Origin: an uncultured Clostridium sp.
GTDB taxonomy: Bacteria > Bacillota > Clostridia > TANB77 > CAG-508
DNA: 61,937 nucleotides
Direction of reading: 5' to 3'
NCBI GenBank assembly: GCA_930982035.1
Contig: CAKNJL010000006.1
Span: forward strand, 1-61,937
The notes under the pieces were generated by a model. The model was not told the DNA's origin. It worked only from the letters and a program-made list of their open reading frames with translations, and ran no database searches. This document shows positions 7,399 through 17,528 of this stretch, one piece after another; position 1 is the first letter of the stretch, and each line of letters opens with the position of its first letter. The translations under genes and the position numbers were made by a program.

Positions 7399-9912
7399 TT
7401 ATACAACATCCAAGATTGCATATCTCATCGGATCATCTTCTGGTAATTCTAATGCATATTGTTTTAATTCATTGATTTTTACACTTTTATCTTCATTAAA
7501 AAATATAGAATATTCTTCTTTACTTAGCATATTTATTGCAAAATTATCAACTATACCAATATTGTTTAAGGATATTTTTTTCTTGTCAACCGTTGAATAA
7601 TCCAATATTTCCTCAACCTCAACAATAGAATTATTATCTATTTTTTTCACTCTGTAATATAAATCTTGAATATATTTTTTTAGTTCAAATTCAATTAAAT
7701 TTTGAATATCATATAACACCGTATAAATATACGTATTAATATCTCTTTCCCTATTAAATATTTTCATACTTCTTTCGTCAAATCTTTTTTTCTTTATCAT
7801 AGTAACATATTCCATTCCTTGCACATTTTGGCAAACAACTAGCAAATAGTCTTTATTTTTTTGAACATAATTAATATTTTTTTCTATAATCCTTTGCACA
7901 TTATCACCATTGAAAACATTAATTGCTAGAATTGTTAAATATTCAAAATTAGTCATTCTATGTGAGACATCAAATTTTTTGTTATCTTTCCAATTATATA
8001 AATTCGCTAATTCTATTATTAATTGCAATGTTTTATCATAATTTCCAATATTTTTTAACAAGTCTGTATAAAAGCTTACTTTATCTTTCTTTATTTTTTC
8101 TTCAACCATTTCGGCATTTTCATATCCTATAAAATAGTCTAAATTATCAATTTCTTTATCTTCGCCATTATTCAATTCATATTTTAACCTTGTTCTTACT
8201 TCTGAATCAAATGCATATGTTTTTACAATTTCATTTTCATCTTCTTTTACTTTATCAATAACTCTATTAAAATTTATTGAAACAGGCTCTGATGATTTAT
8301 ATAGCCTTGTTCCTTCTTTCTCTATATCTTTACGGCAAGAAATGTTATATATATTTCCTTGAATATTTATTCCTAATCTAGCACTTCTACCTATCAAATT
8401 CCTGTAATCAATTTCTACGTTTCCAATTGAAGAAAATTTATTTCCATATATCATTATCAAGTTTTGAGCATTTAAATTAACTCCTTGTAATAATGTACTT
8501 GTACATATCATTACTTTAATATCTTCCTCTTCATTGAAAATAATTTCTACTTGTCTCCTAATATAAGAATCTATTTCAGAAAAATGGACTGCTATTCCAT
8601 TTTTTAAGAAATCTATATATTCAAATTCTGGTCCTAAATTTTTTTCTATATAATTAATTAACGCTTGCATTCTATAACCAATTCTATTTATTTTACAAGT
8701 TTCATTTTTTATCATCCTATTTGCTATTAGCTTTATTTCATTTTTATTAGTACAAAATATTATAGTTTTTTTATCGATATTAACTATCTTTCTCAAATTA
8801 TCAACTATTATATCTCCCCAGCATTGTAAATTATTTTTATCAAAGTTTTCGTAAGCTTTCGCTATATATTTTTGATTTGCAAATTCTATACCAGCATCTT
8901 TACTAAAATCATATCTAAATAAATCTCCATTTTCGTCCACATCTAAGATATAGTAGTTATTTGAAACAAATGGCAATATATCTTCTTTTATTTGTATTAC
9001 TTCATCTTCATCCTCATTTATAAATTTAAAAATAAATGTGTCAAATGGTTTTGAAATATATGGTAGCAAAAAAATTATTGGGATTTTTTTATTACTAATT
9101 ATTGATAAAGCTTTTGCTAACAGAATTGTTCTATTAACACATTTCTTTTTATTTATATTTATTAGCACTTGTGCTTCGTCATTTATTACATAATCTAATT
9201 GTAAATTTTTATTATTTTCATAGAATACTAAAAATCTTTCTGGAGTAAATAAATAAATTACTTTATCAAAAATATTTAAAACATGAGGATTTTCAATAAT
9301 TGTAATATCATTTATTATTTTCTTTATTTTTCTTCTATATTCATTAATCAATGCCTTAGTAGGTAAAATAAATAATACTTTTTTTATCTTTTCACCTTTA
9401 ATTAATTCTTGTATTGAATCTACAACAATAGAAGATTTTCCAAATGATGTAGGTGCTGAAAACACAATGCTTTTCTTTTCCAGAATTTTATTTCTAACAT
9501 AATACTGTGTATTGCTTAATAGTTTATTGTTCTTTTCTCTTATTCTTATTGATATTTCATCAATAATATTAAAATATTTTCTGGCTTGTGTTTCATGATT
9601 TTTACTATATAAAAGTGGGTAAAGATCTAAAGTAACTACAAGATCTTCAATTTTATGTTTTGTTTTTATCTCTATTAATTCATTATAATTTTGAATTAGA
9701 AAATCTAACCAAAAAACAATAAATTTTTTAAAATTCATATCTATATCATTTAATAGAACATAAAATCTTATCGAATCAATGAATTTTTCTACATTTTTAT
9801 CATTATATTTTTCTATTCCATCTCTTAAATTTTGAAGATATTTTAGTCCATTTATATTATCTAATATTTCCTTATTTATTTGTTTTTTTATTTTAATATA
9901 ATTATTTTTCAT
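7399..9912 (-). CDS. hamB: Hachiman HamB-like superfamily 2 helicase
   Basis: 837 aa from the ATG at 9912, which has GAGGA 8 nt upstream; a TTG five codons earlier is also open. Helicase motifs are clear: motif I APTSFGKSS (about 153-161), motif II NDEAQ (about 244-248), and motif VI around NLIGRSARLG. In Hachiman, HamB is a DNA translocase that watches for damaged or phage DNA and holds the HamA nuclease in check. The gene overlaps the end of the DUF1837-like partner by 11 bp, as expected of translational coupling. Length and partner both fit the family. An AbpAB-type pair is the main alternative. Confidence 0.8.
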   Translation of the reverse strand: MKNNYIKIKKQINKEILDNINGLKYLQNLRDGIEKYNDKNVEKFIDSIRFYVLLNDIDMNFKKFIVFWLDFLIQNYNELIEIKTKHKIEDLVVTLDLYPLLYSKNHETQARKYFNIIDEISIRIREKNNKLLSNTQYYVRNKILEKKSIVFSAPTSFGKSSIVVDSIQELIKGEKIKKVLFILPTKALINEYRRKIKKIINDITIIENPHVLNIFDKVIYLFTPERFLVFYENNKNLQLDYVINDEAQVLININKKKCVNRTILLAKALSIISNKKIPIIFLLPYISKPFDTFIFKFINEDEDEVIQIKEDILPFVSNNYYILDVDENGDLFRYDFSKDAGIEFANQKYIAKAYENFDKNNLQCWGDIIVDNLRKIVNIDKKTIIFCTNKNEIKLIANRMIKNETCKINRIGYRMQALINYIEKNLGPEFEYIDFLKNGIAVHFSEIDSYIRRQVEIIFNEEEDIKVMICTSTLLQGVNLNAQNLIMIYGNKFSSIGNVEIDYRNLIGRSARLGINIQGNIYNISCRKDIEKEGTRLYKSSEPVSINFNRVIDKVKEDENEIVKTYAFDSEVRTRLKYELNNGEDKEIDNLDYFIGYENAEMVEEKIKKDKVSFYTDLLKNIGNYDKTLQLIIELANLYNWKDNKKFDVSHRMTNFEYLTILAINVFNGDNVQRIIEKNINYVQKNKDYLLVVCQNVQGMEYVTMIKKKRFDERSMKIFNRERDINTYIYTVLYDIQNLIEFELKKYIQDLYYRVKKIDNNSIVEVEEILDYSTVDKKKISLNNIGIVDNFAINMLSKEEYSIFFNEDKSVKINELKQYALELPEDDPMRYAILDVV

Positions 9913-10801
9913 TAATTTTTTCCTCAATCTTATTCACTATACACTGATAAAATTTCTCAATTTTAAAATCATCTGGTATTTTTATAATTATTATATTTAC
10001 AACTTTTATTTTATCTATTTTTTTACATGAATCATATTTTGAGCACAATTTTTGTTTATCAATCAAACAGTATTTTTCTTGTGAAAAATTTATGTTTATA
10101 TTCTCAATTATTTTATTTGTATCGATTTTTGACTTGCTTTTTGTGATGCAACATATATTAAACTTTGCACATTTTTTATCAGTTATACGCTCAAGTTCTC
10201 GCCTTTTTTTTATTAATTCATTTAAATTTTTCTTTATTATATCTTTATTTTTTCTATTTTTGCTATCAAGTCTAGCTTTTATCGTTGATATTTTGGAAAT
10301 TATAGAACTATCTTTGCAAAAAATTGACTTATAGCCTTCTATAAACTTATTAGCAATATTCTCCTCATTTAATTTACTAATAGATGACTTATATTCGCAT
10401 AAAAAAATCGAAAAATCCTTATCTAAAAATAGAGAATCGAATCCCTTTGGTACTATTTCTATATCATCTATATTTTCAGAATAAGATAATAGCTCTATTT
10501 CAAAAATCTTCTCTAAAACATAATTAGCAATTAATGGTATAATTGTGCCATCGTTTTTTAAATACCCTTTAGGATACTTTGTTATTTTTTCAAGTTTATC
10601 AATAATTATCTCTTTTATATCGTTCCAGGTTTCATTAGTAAAATCCAAATTAAAATTTTCTATAATAATATCTCTTAAAAATTTTTCTGCTAATTCTTCA
10701 TCTACACTTTCTAATTTGTCTACATTTACTTCAATTAAATGAATTTCTTCTGCCCTAATAGTATTAATTATTTTTTCATTTTTAATTAATTTAATTTCCA
10801 T
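9902..10801 (-). CDS. hamA: Hachiman HamA-like (DUF1837) effector nuclease
   Basis: 299 aa, preceded by AAGGTGA. A central GFDSLF segment (D122) followed by E136-x-K138 in CEYKSS gives the D...ExK active-site pattern described for HamA nucleases of the DUF1837 family. HamA is the effector that degrades DNA once HamB releases it. A KKRRELERI-type coiled region and several cysteines follow in the C-terminal third. It is translationally coupled to the helicase and lies first in the pair, the usual hamA-hamB order. Assignment rests on the gene pair and the active-site pattern, not on an alignment. Confidence 0.75.
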   Translation of the reverse strand: MEIKLIKNEKIINTIRAEEIHLIEVNVDKLESVDEELAEKFLRDIIIENFNLDFTNETWNDIKEIIIDKLEKITKYPKGYLKNDGTIIPLIANYVLEKIFEIELLSYSENIDDIEIVPKGFDSLFLDKDFSIFLCEYKSSISKLNEENIANKFIEGYKSIFCKDSSIISKISTIKARLDSKNRKNKDIIKKNLNELIKKRRELERITDKKCAKFNICCITKSKSKIDTNKIIENININFSQEKYCLIDKQKLCSKYDSCKKIDKIKVVNIIIIKIPDDFKIEKFYQCIVNKIEEKINEK

Positions 10802-10905
10802 TATTTCTTCACCTTATGCATTTTTATATTATAATTACATTTTAAAATCTCTTTTTTAATTATTATAAAATACATTTAAACTAAAATATTGTTATTTTTA
10901 ATTTT

Positions 10906-12879
10906 TTATATATCATAATTAGTAATCAAAACTTCCTCTGTTATATTCAACTTATTCTTTGAATGATAATTAGAATTATTATAATTATAGTTTAAATAAT
11001 TTATGTTATATTTATTTTCTATTGCCCAATCTATTAACAAATTATTTTTTTCTCCTTTATGTTGTGTAACATTTGAAAGAGCAAATTTTATTTTTTTATC
11101 ATTTAATTTATTTATATAATTTAGCAAATCTTTCTCATCTTTTTCTGTCCAATTATTATTTTCATTATAACTTGCATCTCCTAATGTATAAGGTGGATCA
11201 AAATAGCAAAAATCTTCTGTTGTTAAGTTATCTATATCAAATTTTTTAAAATCTTCGTTTATAAATTCGATATTTTTATTTTTCAACTTTTGACAAAAAG
11301 CTAACAAATTTTTTCTAATAGAAGCATTAAAGTCCCTTTTCCCAACAGGCATATTAAACTCTCCTAAACTATTAAATCTTATTTGATGATTAAACCCATA
11401 TATAATTAGTAACAAAAATTTGAAAGTTTTTTCATCTGTATCTTCTTTCATCTTATTATAATCTTCTCTTAATTTTAGATATTTTTCTTTATTAAAACTT
11501 CCTAATCCTGCAGAACTGTTACAATTATAATATTTATATCCATGTACATAAGTATTACTTAGATTATACTGTGTAATAATATTATCTAACTTATCTATTA
11601 TTTGTATATATGGATATTTCTTAAATAGATTTAATACATTTATTAAATATTTTTCCTTATCTACCCCTATTACTTTTTTCGCTTTTATATTTACTCCAAC
11701 ATTTCCACCACCACAAAAGTAATCAACAAAAGTATTAACTTCTGTTGGAAATCTTTTTGTTAACTGTCCTAATAATTTATATTTGCCTCCAACATAATTT
11801 AAAGGAGATTTTGCAAACCCATAATTAATATTGATATTATATGATGGCTGCTCACTTTCCTGTTCACAAACATCACATAAAAATAATCTTTCTTTATGAT
11901 CTTCAATCTTTGTTTTTCCAGTTGTAAAATAATTGAATTTTTTTTCAAATACTTTTACTTTTCCCTTTTTATTTAAAATTTCTAAAATTTCTTCGTCTGA
12001 TATTTTAGCTTGCGAACGAGAATTTCCTTTTTGTCCCATATTATTATATGAAACAATAATATATTTACAATTGCAATGTTCAATTAAGTCTTTAAAAGAT
12101 TTTTCAGCTTTATTTGTACAGTAACTACTTTTTAAGTTACTTCTATCCATTTTTTTTGCCACACCGTAAACCTTTGGTTTTTTCCCTTCAGCAACATTTT
12201 CAAGAAGATGATATGCATCTCCATATTGCCTTGAATTATAGGGTGGATCGATATATGCTATATCAGCTTTTATCTTTTTTATTAAATCATTCGAATCCAT
12301 ATTATATATCTCATTTTGTGAGTTTTCATTTTGTTTAACATCTAAATTATACATTATAAATAAATCTTTAATATTTTCTTTTTTTCTATATGCATCATAA
12401 TGTCCTACTGTATTTGCAATTCTATCCATTGAATATAATAAGCTAGTAATTAATATATATTTTTCCCTTTCATTAATAGTATTTTCATTATATTTATTCT
12501 CTATATCTTCCCTTATATATCCAATCTTCTTACAATCATTTTCGCTAAAATAAGTATTTTTAAAAGTTTTAGAGAAATAATTTTCTTTAATACAGTTTGT
12601 GTTGTTATATTTATCTATAATCTCCTGAACCTTTTCTTCATCAAATCTCTCATTTCCTAAAAAGGCTCTATAAGCACAATAATTCGATTTCAATATATCA
12701 TTTATATATATTTTTTTCCCTTTTTCAAAAAAATACTCTGATACTACTCCAGTACCACCAAAGACATCAAATAAAGAGTTAAAATCTCCACAATTCTCCT
12801 TTATTGTCTCATTAATAAAATCCAATAATTTATATTTACTTCCTAAATATCTACGATTATTTATACTTAATTTTTTCAT
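10906..12879 (-). CDS. Fused double Dam-family N6-adenine methyltransferase (type IIS modification enzyme)
   Basis: 657 aa from the ATG at 12879, which has AAGGA 7 nt upstream; an ATG seven codons earlier lacks a ribosome site. Two complete class D12/Dam methylases lie in tandem. The first has FDVFGGTG and DPPYNSRQYGD; the second has YVGGKYKLL, YFCGGGNVG and FDPPYTLGD. Fused double methylases such as M.FokI modify the two strands of an asymmetric site, which fits the AlwI-type endonuclease gene 86 bp upstream on the same strand. The pair is therefore a complete type IIS restriction-modification system. Recognition sequence cannot be read from the protein by eye. Confidence 0.9.
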   Translation of the reverse strand: MKKLSINNRRYLGSKYKLLDFINETIKENCGDFNSLFDVFGGTGVVSEYFFEKGKKIYINDILKSNYCAYRAFLGNERFDEEKVQEIIDKYNNTNCIKENYFSKTFKNTYFSENDCKKIGYIREDIENKYNENTINEREKYILITSLLYSMDRIANTVGHYDAYRKKENIKDLFIMYNLDVKQNENSQNEIYNMDSNDLIKKIKADIAYIDPPYNSRQYGDAYHLLENVAEGKKPKVYGVAKKMDRSNLKSSYCTNKAEKSFKDLIEHCNCKYIIVSYNNMGQKGNSRSQAKISDEEILEILNKKGKVKVFEKKFNYFTTGKTKIEDHKERLFLCDVCEQESEQPSYNININYGFAKSPLNYVGGKYKLLGQLTKRFPTEVNTFVDYFCGGGNVGVNIKAKKVIGVDKEKYLINVLNLFKKYPYIQIIDKLDNIITQYNLSNTYVHGYKYYNCNSSAGLGSFNKEKYLKLREDYNKMKEDTDEKTFKFLLLIIYGFNHQIRFNSLGEFNMPVGKRDFNASIRKNLLAFCQKLKNKNIEFINEDFKKFDIDNLTTEDFCYFDPPYTLGDASYNENNNWTEKDEKDLLNYINKLNDKKIKFALSNVTQHKGEKNNLLIDWAIENKYNINYLNYNYNNSNYHSKNKLNITEEVLITNYDI

Positions 12880-12965
12880 TTGCATTTCCTTTCTATGCAT
12901 CTAATGCATCTCAGAAAGATTATATATAAAAAGAAAGAATTCGTCAATCCTTTCTTTTTAATTTT

Positions 12966-14948
12966 TTATATATTTTCTATTTTATTTTTTACCATTACAT
13001 CATACCATTTTAAATCATTGACTTTTGTATCATTATATGCATTTTCAAATAACTTATAAAGTTGCTTATAGTGAAGATTTTTCTTCAATATTATAATTAT
13101 ATCATTAATAGATAAGGGTATAATTTTTAATCCTTGCTTATCCTCTCCATTTTTTCCTTCATACCAGTAATGTTTTCTACTCCTAAAATCACTTAATACT
13201 TCTGGATTTAAAATATTAGCAACAAATATTGCATAAGTACTTTCATTATCCTCTTCCTGTTTTCTTCTTATTAAATGTCTAGAAACCGGTTCCATTTCGG
13301 CTTTTCTTTGTGAAGTTGAATCCGTTAATGTTGCTTCTAACAATAATTCATGTTCTTTATATACTTCTGTTTCATCATAGTGATATATTATATCAGCAGT
13401 TCCTCCTCCTGCGTGATTTTTAGGTAATAAGTTTGCATCTAAACTTAACTTCATATAATCTAATATGTTTCCCTGTTTATCTGAAATTCTATACCAAGCA
13501 ATTGCTAAAATATATTCTAGAATCGTAGGTATCGTTGCTTCACACTCTAAATATTCTTCTACTTCTTTTCTATTATCCTGTTCTATATTTCTAAATATAG
13601 AAACAATGTCTTTTTCTTTAAACTTACTATCTATTAACTCTTCAAATCTCTTCAATCTTTCATCGCGAATGAACTCTTTTACATTTTCTATTGATATTCT
13701 ACTTTCTGGATAATCAGCTTTAATTTGAGTTATAACCTCATTTATGTTTATATTTAGGCAATCATATATTTTTTCAAACTCAATATCTTTCTCAAAATAT
13801 TCGTTGTATTCTTTAGTATTTAAAAATTTTGTATCTAATAATTCATCTGCTATATTTAAGAAATAATATTTTGGTAATATATCTAACTCTACTCTATTAT
13901 CTTTAAATAAAATTATATCTGTTAAAGAAAAATATCTTCTATTTAAATCTGCATAATCTTCTAAAGTTGCTTTCCATTTTGCCGTCTGCATAATTCTAAA
14001 GAACTCTGTATTAAATTCAATTTTGTCTTTTGAATTGAATATCTTTGTTGTTTTTAAATATTCTTTCCACTCATCAGTATAGGCAGCTCTAGAATTATAA
14101 CCCAAATACTCTTTCCAATACTTTGCAACCTTTGAATTTTTATCAGATTGTAATTTGATAAATTCTAATATTTTATTTAGTTTTTCTTCATTCAATTCTC
14201 CCTGTATTATATATATCAAATCTTTATAAAATTCATATAAAGTTTTTGAATAATCTTTACTTTTTCTATTCATATCTACCTTTGCAAATTTTTCTAAGCT
14301 ATCTATATCGTTATTATTCATAAATTCCAATGCTTCTTGGTAATTTTCCATTGCAAACATTCTATTTTTTATAACATCTTCTACTGTTATCTCTTTTTCT
14401 CTAATCATTTTTATTGTTTTTATCATATCTTTAGCTTCAGAATTTTTTAGGCACAAAGGTAATAAGTATGTAAATTCCTCTTTAGTTAAATATTGTAAAT
14501 TAGTTAATAGATATATTAATACTATAAATGGCTTTACTTCAACATTACTACTAACTTTTTGCATTTTTAATAATTGCTTTAGATATATAAAACTATCTTT
14601 ATTAATGTTAAAAATATTATTATCATCAAAATCATTATTTTTTATAATTTCAATAATCTTATATCCGATTTCAGTTATTCTTCTATCTTTATCTATAACT
14701 CCAATTTCCACCAAACCTGATGTCTTTTGTCTAGCATCCTTATCTTTTCTTAGAGCATTTCCTGTCACGAACTCTTCTTTATGCATTATATTGTAATACT
14801 TTTCTTGTGTAAAATAATCCCATATTTTATTTTCTTTATTACTCCATAATTCATTTAGCATTTGTAATTGTCTTTCTATTTTATAATTTAAATTTTGTAC
14901 CCTAAAACTAGTAGTACCTAAATTCCAACAATAAGATTGAAATGCCAT
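12966..14948 (-). CDS. AlwI-family type IIS restriction endonuclease
   Basis: 660 aa, with GGAGGG ahead of the ATG. The opening residues (WNLGTTSFR) and the overall length match the AlwI/PleI/BstNBI endonuclease family. A likely catalytic core lies near residues 525-555: GGGTADI followed about 20 residues later by LLLEATLTDS, a PD-(D/E)XK variant of the kind seen in this family. Such enzymes cut one or both strands a few bases outside short asymmetric sites (GGATC for AlwI, GAGTC for PleI). The neighbouring fused double methylase supplies protection of both strands. Specificity here is unknown. Confidence 0.85.
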   Translation of the reverse strand: MAFQSYCWNLGTTSFRVQNLNYKIERQLQMLNELWSNKENKIWDYFTQEKYYNIMHKEEFVTGNALRKDKDARQKTSGLVEIGVIDKDRRITEIGYKIIEIIKNNDFDDNNIFNINKDSFIYLKQLLKMQKVSSNVEVKPFIVLIYLLTNLQYLTKEEFTYLLPLCLKNSEAKDMIKTIKMIREKEITVEDVIKNRMFAMENYQEALEFMNNNDIDSLEKFAKVDMNRKSKDYSKTLYEFYKDLIYIIQGELNEEKLNKILEFIKLQSDKNSKVAKYWKEYLGYNSRAAYTDEWKEYLKTTKIFNSKDKIEFNTEFFRIMQTAKWKATLEDYADLNRRYFSLTDIILFKDNRVELDILPKYYFLNIADELLDTKFLNTKEYNEYFEKDIEFEKIYDCLNININEVITQIKADYPESRISIENVKEFIRDERLKRFEELIDSKFKEKDIVSIFRNIEQDNRKEVEEYLECEATIPTILEYILAIAWYRISDKQGNILDYMKLSLDANLLPKNHAGGGTADIIYHYDETEVYKEHELLLEATLTDSTSQRKAEMEPVSRHLIRRKQEEDNESTYAIFVANILNPEVLSDFRSRKHYWYEGKNGEDKQGLKIIPLSINDIIIILKKNLHYKQLYKLFENAYNDTKVNDLKWYDVMVKNKIENI

Positions 14949-15028
14949 AATATCCCTCCATTTATGCTACAATTGTATCATATTATTACAAAATTTCAAA
15001 TAGTTTGACAATATTTCATATATTTCGA

Positions 15029-15652
15029 CTAGTTTCTTCCGAAAAACTCATCATAAATATATCCTCTTTCAATATATAACTCTGTTAGCTCCATTTTATA
15101 TTTTTCCAATAACTCTAAATACTTTTTCTTAAAAACATTTTTACATAACCATTCAACACCTTTACTAAAAATAACAACTTTATTATTAATTAAAAACTTA
15201 TATTCTTCAAATCCACTATCACACATTTTTTTAATTGCTTTTCTAATCGTAATTTCTTTTCTATTAAAATATTTGCATAGTTGTTTTATATCCATATTTT
15301 CATTCCACCAATTTTTATTTTTCTCTACTTTTAATAATTCTTCATACAGTTTAATTCTATCTTCAAAAAAATTTATATCTGCATCAATTAATGCTTTTTC
15401 TTTTTGAAAATACACATTTAATAACCAGTAATATCCTTCTATCAAAATAAAATATTTTCTGCTTCTTATTTTCTCACTTCTCCATCTACAAGTTGGATGT
15501 TTTTCTAACATAACATCTATTGCTTTTCTTAAATCTAATTCTGTTATTTCTTTACCTTGTTTAGTAGTTAATCCAAGTAGATGTAATTTTTTTAATATTT
15601 TATTGTATGATAAAAAAACACTTTCTAACATCTGTTCCGAATTAACATACAT
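15029..15652 (-). CDS. Hypothetical element protein with a helix-turn-helix-like segment
   Basis: 207 aa from the ATG at 15652; AGGA lies about 10 nt upstream, whereas a GTG three codons earlier would abut it. The protein is highly basic and mostly helical. Residues around 125-150 (QLCKYFNRKEITIRKAI) look like a helix-turn-helix and the C-terminal third like a coiled coil. It lies between the AlwI-type endonuclease and a triple-hairpin region next to the replication genes. It could be a replication accessory or a regulator of the restriction system; I cannot assign a family. Confidence 0.6.
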   Translation of the reverse strand: MYVNSEQMLESVFLSYNKILKKLHLLGLTTKQGKEITELDLRKAIDVMLEKHPTCRWRSEKIRSRKYFILIEGYYWLLNVYFQKEKALIDADINFFEDRIKLYEELLKVEKNKNWWNENMDIKQLCKYFNRKEITIRKAIKKMCDSGFEEYKFLINNKVVIFSKGVEWLCKNVFKKKYLELLEKYKMELTELYIERGYIYDEFFGRN

Positions 15653-15729
15653 TTTTCTCACTTCCTATATATAAAAATTTCTTAACGCTAGTTTACTTAG
15701 CATTAAGAATTTGCAAAATTTATTTTGCT

Positions 15730-15818
15730 CGAATATTGGGTAGTATTTTTTAGTACCTAATATTCGCCAGCTTGGTGTCTTGACACCGTTTTTGCTGTTT
15801 AGGGCAAAATGCCCTAAA
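15730..15818. other. Three consecutive hairpins beside the replication genes (candidate origin)
   Basis: The 314-bp gap between the hypothetical gene and the helicase loader holds three inverted repeats in a row. The first is CGAATATTGGGTA (15730-15742) with TACCTAATATTCG (15754-15766). The second is GGTGTC/GACACC (15774-15787). The third is TTTAGGGCA/TGCCCTAAA (15798-15818). None is followed by a terminator-like T run beyond the last stem. Position next to replisome-organizer and loader genes suggests a replication origin or its control region. Confidence 0.5.
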
Positions 15819-15966
15819 ACCTTTTTTGCTCTCCGAGGGATATTTTTTATATCAATTTTCTTCTTTTGTATTAAAAAAATTCTAAAATATTTAAATTTTT
15901 TAGTTTAAAATATTCTTTACTTTTGTTTATAAATATCTTATAATAATTTTAGATTTTTGAATGAAG

Positions 15967-16815
15967 TTAGTATTTAGTTTGGTCGCTTATACTAACTTTT
16001 TCTTTTTCATTTTGATCATACTTTTTCAGTTCAATTCCATAACAAAATTGATACAACTTTTGAATAACAGCTTCTGATAATTCTTCATCTTCACTTTGCG
16101 AAAATCTGTCTAGTAAGCTTTCTTTATTAAATCTAGTTGTTACTATAATTGGTAATTTATTTTCATTTCTATTTTCTATAATTGTATATAATTTTTCTAA
16201 TGCCCAACTGCTAATTCTTTCTGTTCCTAAATCATCAATTATAAGCATATCAACTTTAGAATATAATTCTATTATGTCTTTTTCTTTGCTTGAAAAATCT
16301 TTAAAAGTATCCTTAACTACATCTAATAATAAAATTAATCTTCCCATCAAAACTAACATATCTTTTTCAGTTAGTTTATTTAAAATAGCTGTTGCTAAAT
16401 GCGTTTTCCCTACTCCAGATTTTCCAGTAATAATAAGACCATTCTTTTGATTTTTATTTATACATTTTTTTGTAAAATCTTTTGCAATTTCTACTTCTTT
16501 CTTATTAATTTCTGTTATTATAAAGTTTTCAAATTGATAATCTTGTATTCGGTTACTACTATAATTTTGTATATAAAATTGCCTAATCATTTGTTCAAAT
16601 TGTTTCCTTTTCTTTTGTTTCTCTTCTTTTAAATCAATTTCATTCCAATAATCCTTTGACTGTTTACAATCGCATCTTTCATATTCTATTGAACTTAATG
16701 GTATATTTGCATATAAATAATCTAAGCCTATTGGTTTTAAATATTTTCCACAAAATTTGCATTTATTATGGAAAATCTCCTCTTTAGAATTACATTTCAT
16801 ATTTTCTAAATCCAT
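15967..16815 (-). CDS. DnaC/IstB-like helicase loader
   Basis: 282 aa. An N-terminal four-cysteine cluster (C19, C22, C48, C50) is followed by an AAA+ ATPase with Walker A GKSGVGKT at 131-138 and a Walker B segment MLIIDDLG near 193-200. This is the architecture of phage and plasmid DnaC/DnaI-type loaders that place the replicative helicase at an origin. It overlaps the upstream replisome-organizer gene by 26 bp, so the two are translationally coupled. Presence of this pair shows that the element can probably replicate after excision, which fits the hairpin cluster just downstream. Confidence 0.85.
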   Translation of the reverse strand: MDLENMKCNSKEEIFHNKCKFCGKYLKPIGLDYLYANIPLSSIEYERCDCKQSKDYWNEIDLKEEKQKKRKQFEQMIRQFYIQNYSSNRIQDYQFENFIITEINKKEVEIAKDFTKKCINKNQKNGLIITGKSGVGKTHLATAILNKLTEKDMLVLMGRLILLLDVVKDTFKDFSSKEKDIIELYSKVDMLIIDDLGTERISSWALEKLYTIIENRNENKLPIIVTTRFNKESLLDRFSQSEDEELSEAVIQKLYQFCYGIELKKYDQNEKEKVSISDQTKY

Positions 16816-17302
16816 TTGTGTTCTCTTCTTCCTTTCTTATTTCTTTTCTTTTATTTTCTTTATTCTCTTCTTCTCCGTTACATAACGTTACTGTAACGTT
16901 ACTTTTTCCATTTCCACTTTTCAACTTTTCACGATATTTTTGTTGTCTTAATCTTCCTTGTTCTTTGTATTTTTCATATGTTTCAATACTTTGATATTTA
17001 TTCCAATTTTTAATTTTGTAAACTTCATTTTCTAGAATTATCATTTCTAATTCTAAAAATTTTTTAATTATTTCTTCCATTTTTTCAAAAGACTTTCCCA
17101 TAATCTTTGAAAAATATTCAATTGTCATTGGTTTGTTCTCACCTATTACTAAATTACCTTCTTTATTACATTCCATAGCAATAATTAATAATTGTATCCA
17201 AACTCTGATATATGTATCTCCATCCGGCTCTTTAAGTAATATTTGAATTTTCCTATTTGCAAATAAATTTGCATCAATTTTTAACCATTGTAGCTTATAC
17301 AT
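16790..17302 (-). CDS. Phage-type replisome organizer, N-terminal domain
   Basis: 170 aa. The opening segment (MYKLQWLKIDANLFANRKI and the following WIQLLIIAMECNKEGNL) matches the phage replisome-organizer N-terminal family, which binds origin DNA. The C-terminal half is a basic, charged tail (KYKEQGRLRQQKYREKLK), shorter than in full phage proteins. It is the first gene of the replication pair, overlaps the helicase loader and lies 29 bp downstream of the excisionase-like gene. Confidence 0.8.
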   Translation of the reverse strand: MYKLQWLKIDANLFANRKIQILLKEPDGDTYIRVWIQLLIIAMECNKEGNLVIGENKPMTIEYFSKIMGKSFEKMEEIIKKFLELEMIILENEVYKIKNWNKYQSIETYEKYKEQGRLRQQKYREKLKSGNGKSNVTVTLCNGEEENKENKRKEIRKEEENTNGFRKYEM

Positions 17303-17330
17303 TGCCTCCTTTCCTCTCTTTCTTCAAAAT

Positions 17331-17528
17331 TTAAAGCATAGATTGTAATTCCATATTTCTTAAATATTCATCTAGTGCTTGTACTCTAAATAAATATTTT
17401 CCACCCACTTTACAATATGGTATTTGTTTTTTCCTTACCAGTTGATTTATTAACCAATATGAAATACCTAAATACTCTGATGCTTCTTTCATCGTTAATG
17501 TTGTTCTTTGAACTTGATTATTCATCAT
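17331..17528 (-). CDS. Excisionase/MerR-like helix-turn-helix protein
   Basis: 65 aa, with AGGAGG ahead of the ATG. The sequence LTMKEASEYLGIS followed by VRKKQIPYCKVGGKYLF is the standard helix-turn-helix plus wing of the excisionase (MerR-like) family. In integrative elements such proteins bend DNA at the attachment site and promote excision, or regulate neighbouring genes. It leads the replication genes on the minus strand and is divergent from the gene at 17,799. Confidence 0.8.
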   Translation of the reverse strand: MMNNQVQRTTLTMKEASEYLGISYWLINQLVRKKQIPYCKVGGKYLFRVQALDEYLRNMELQSML

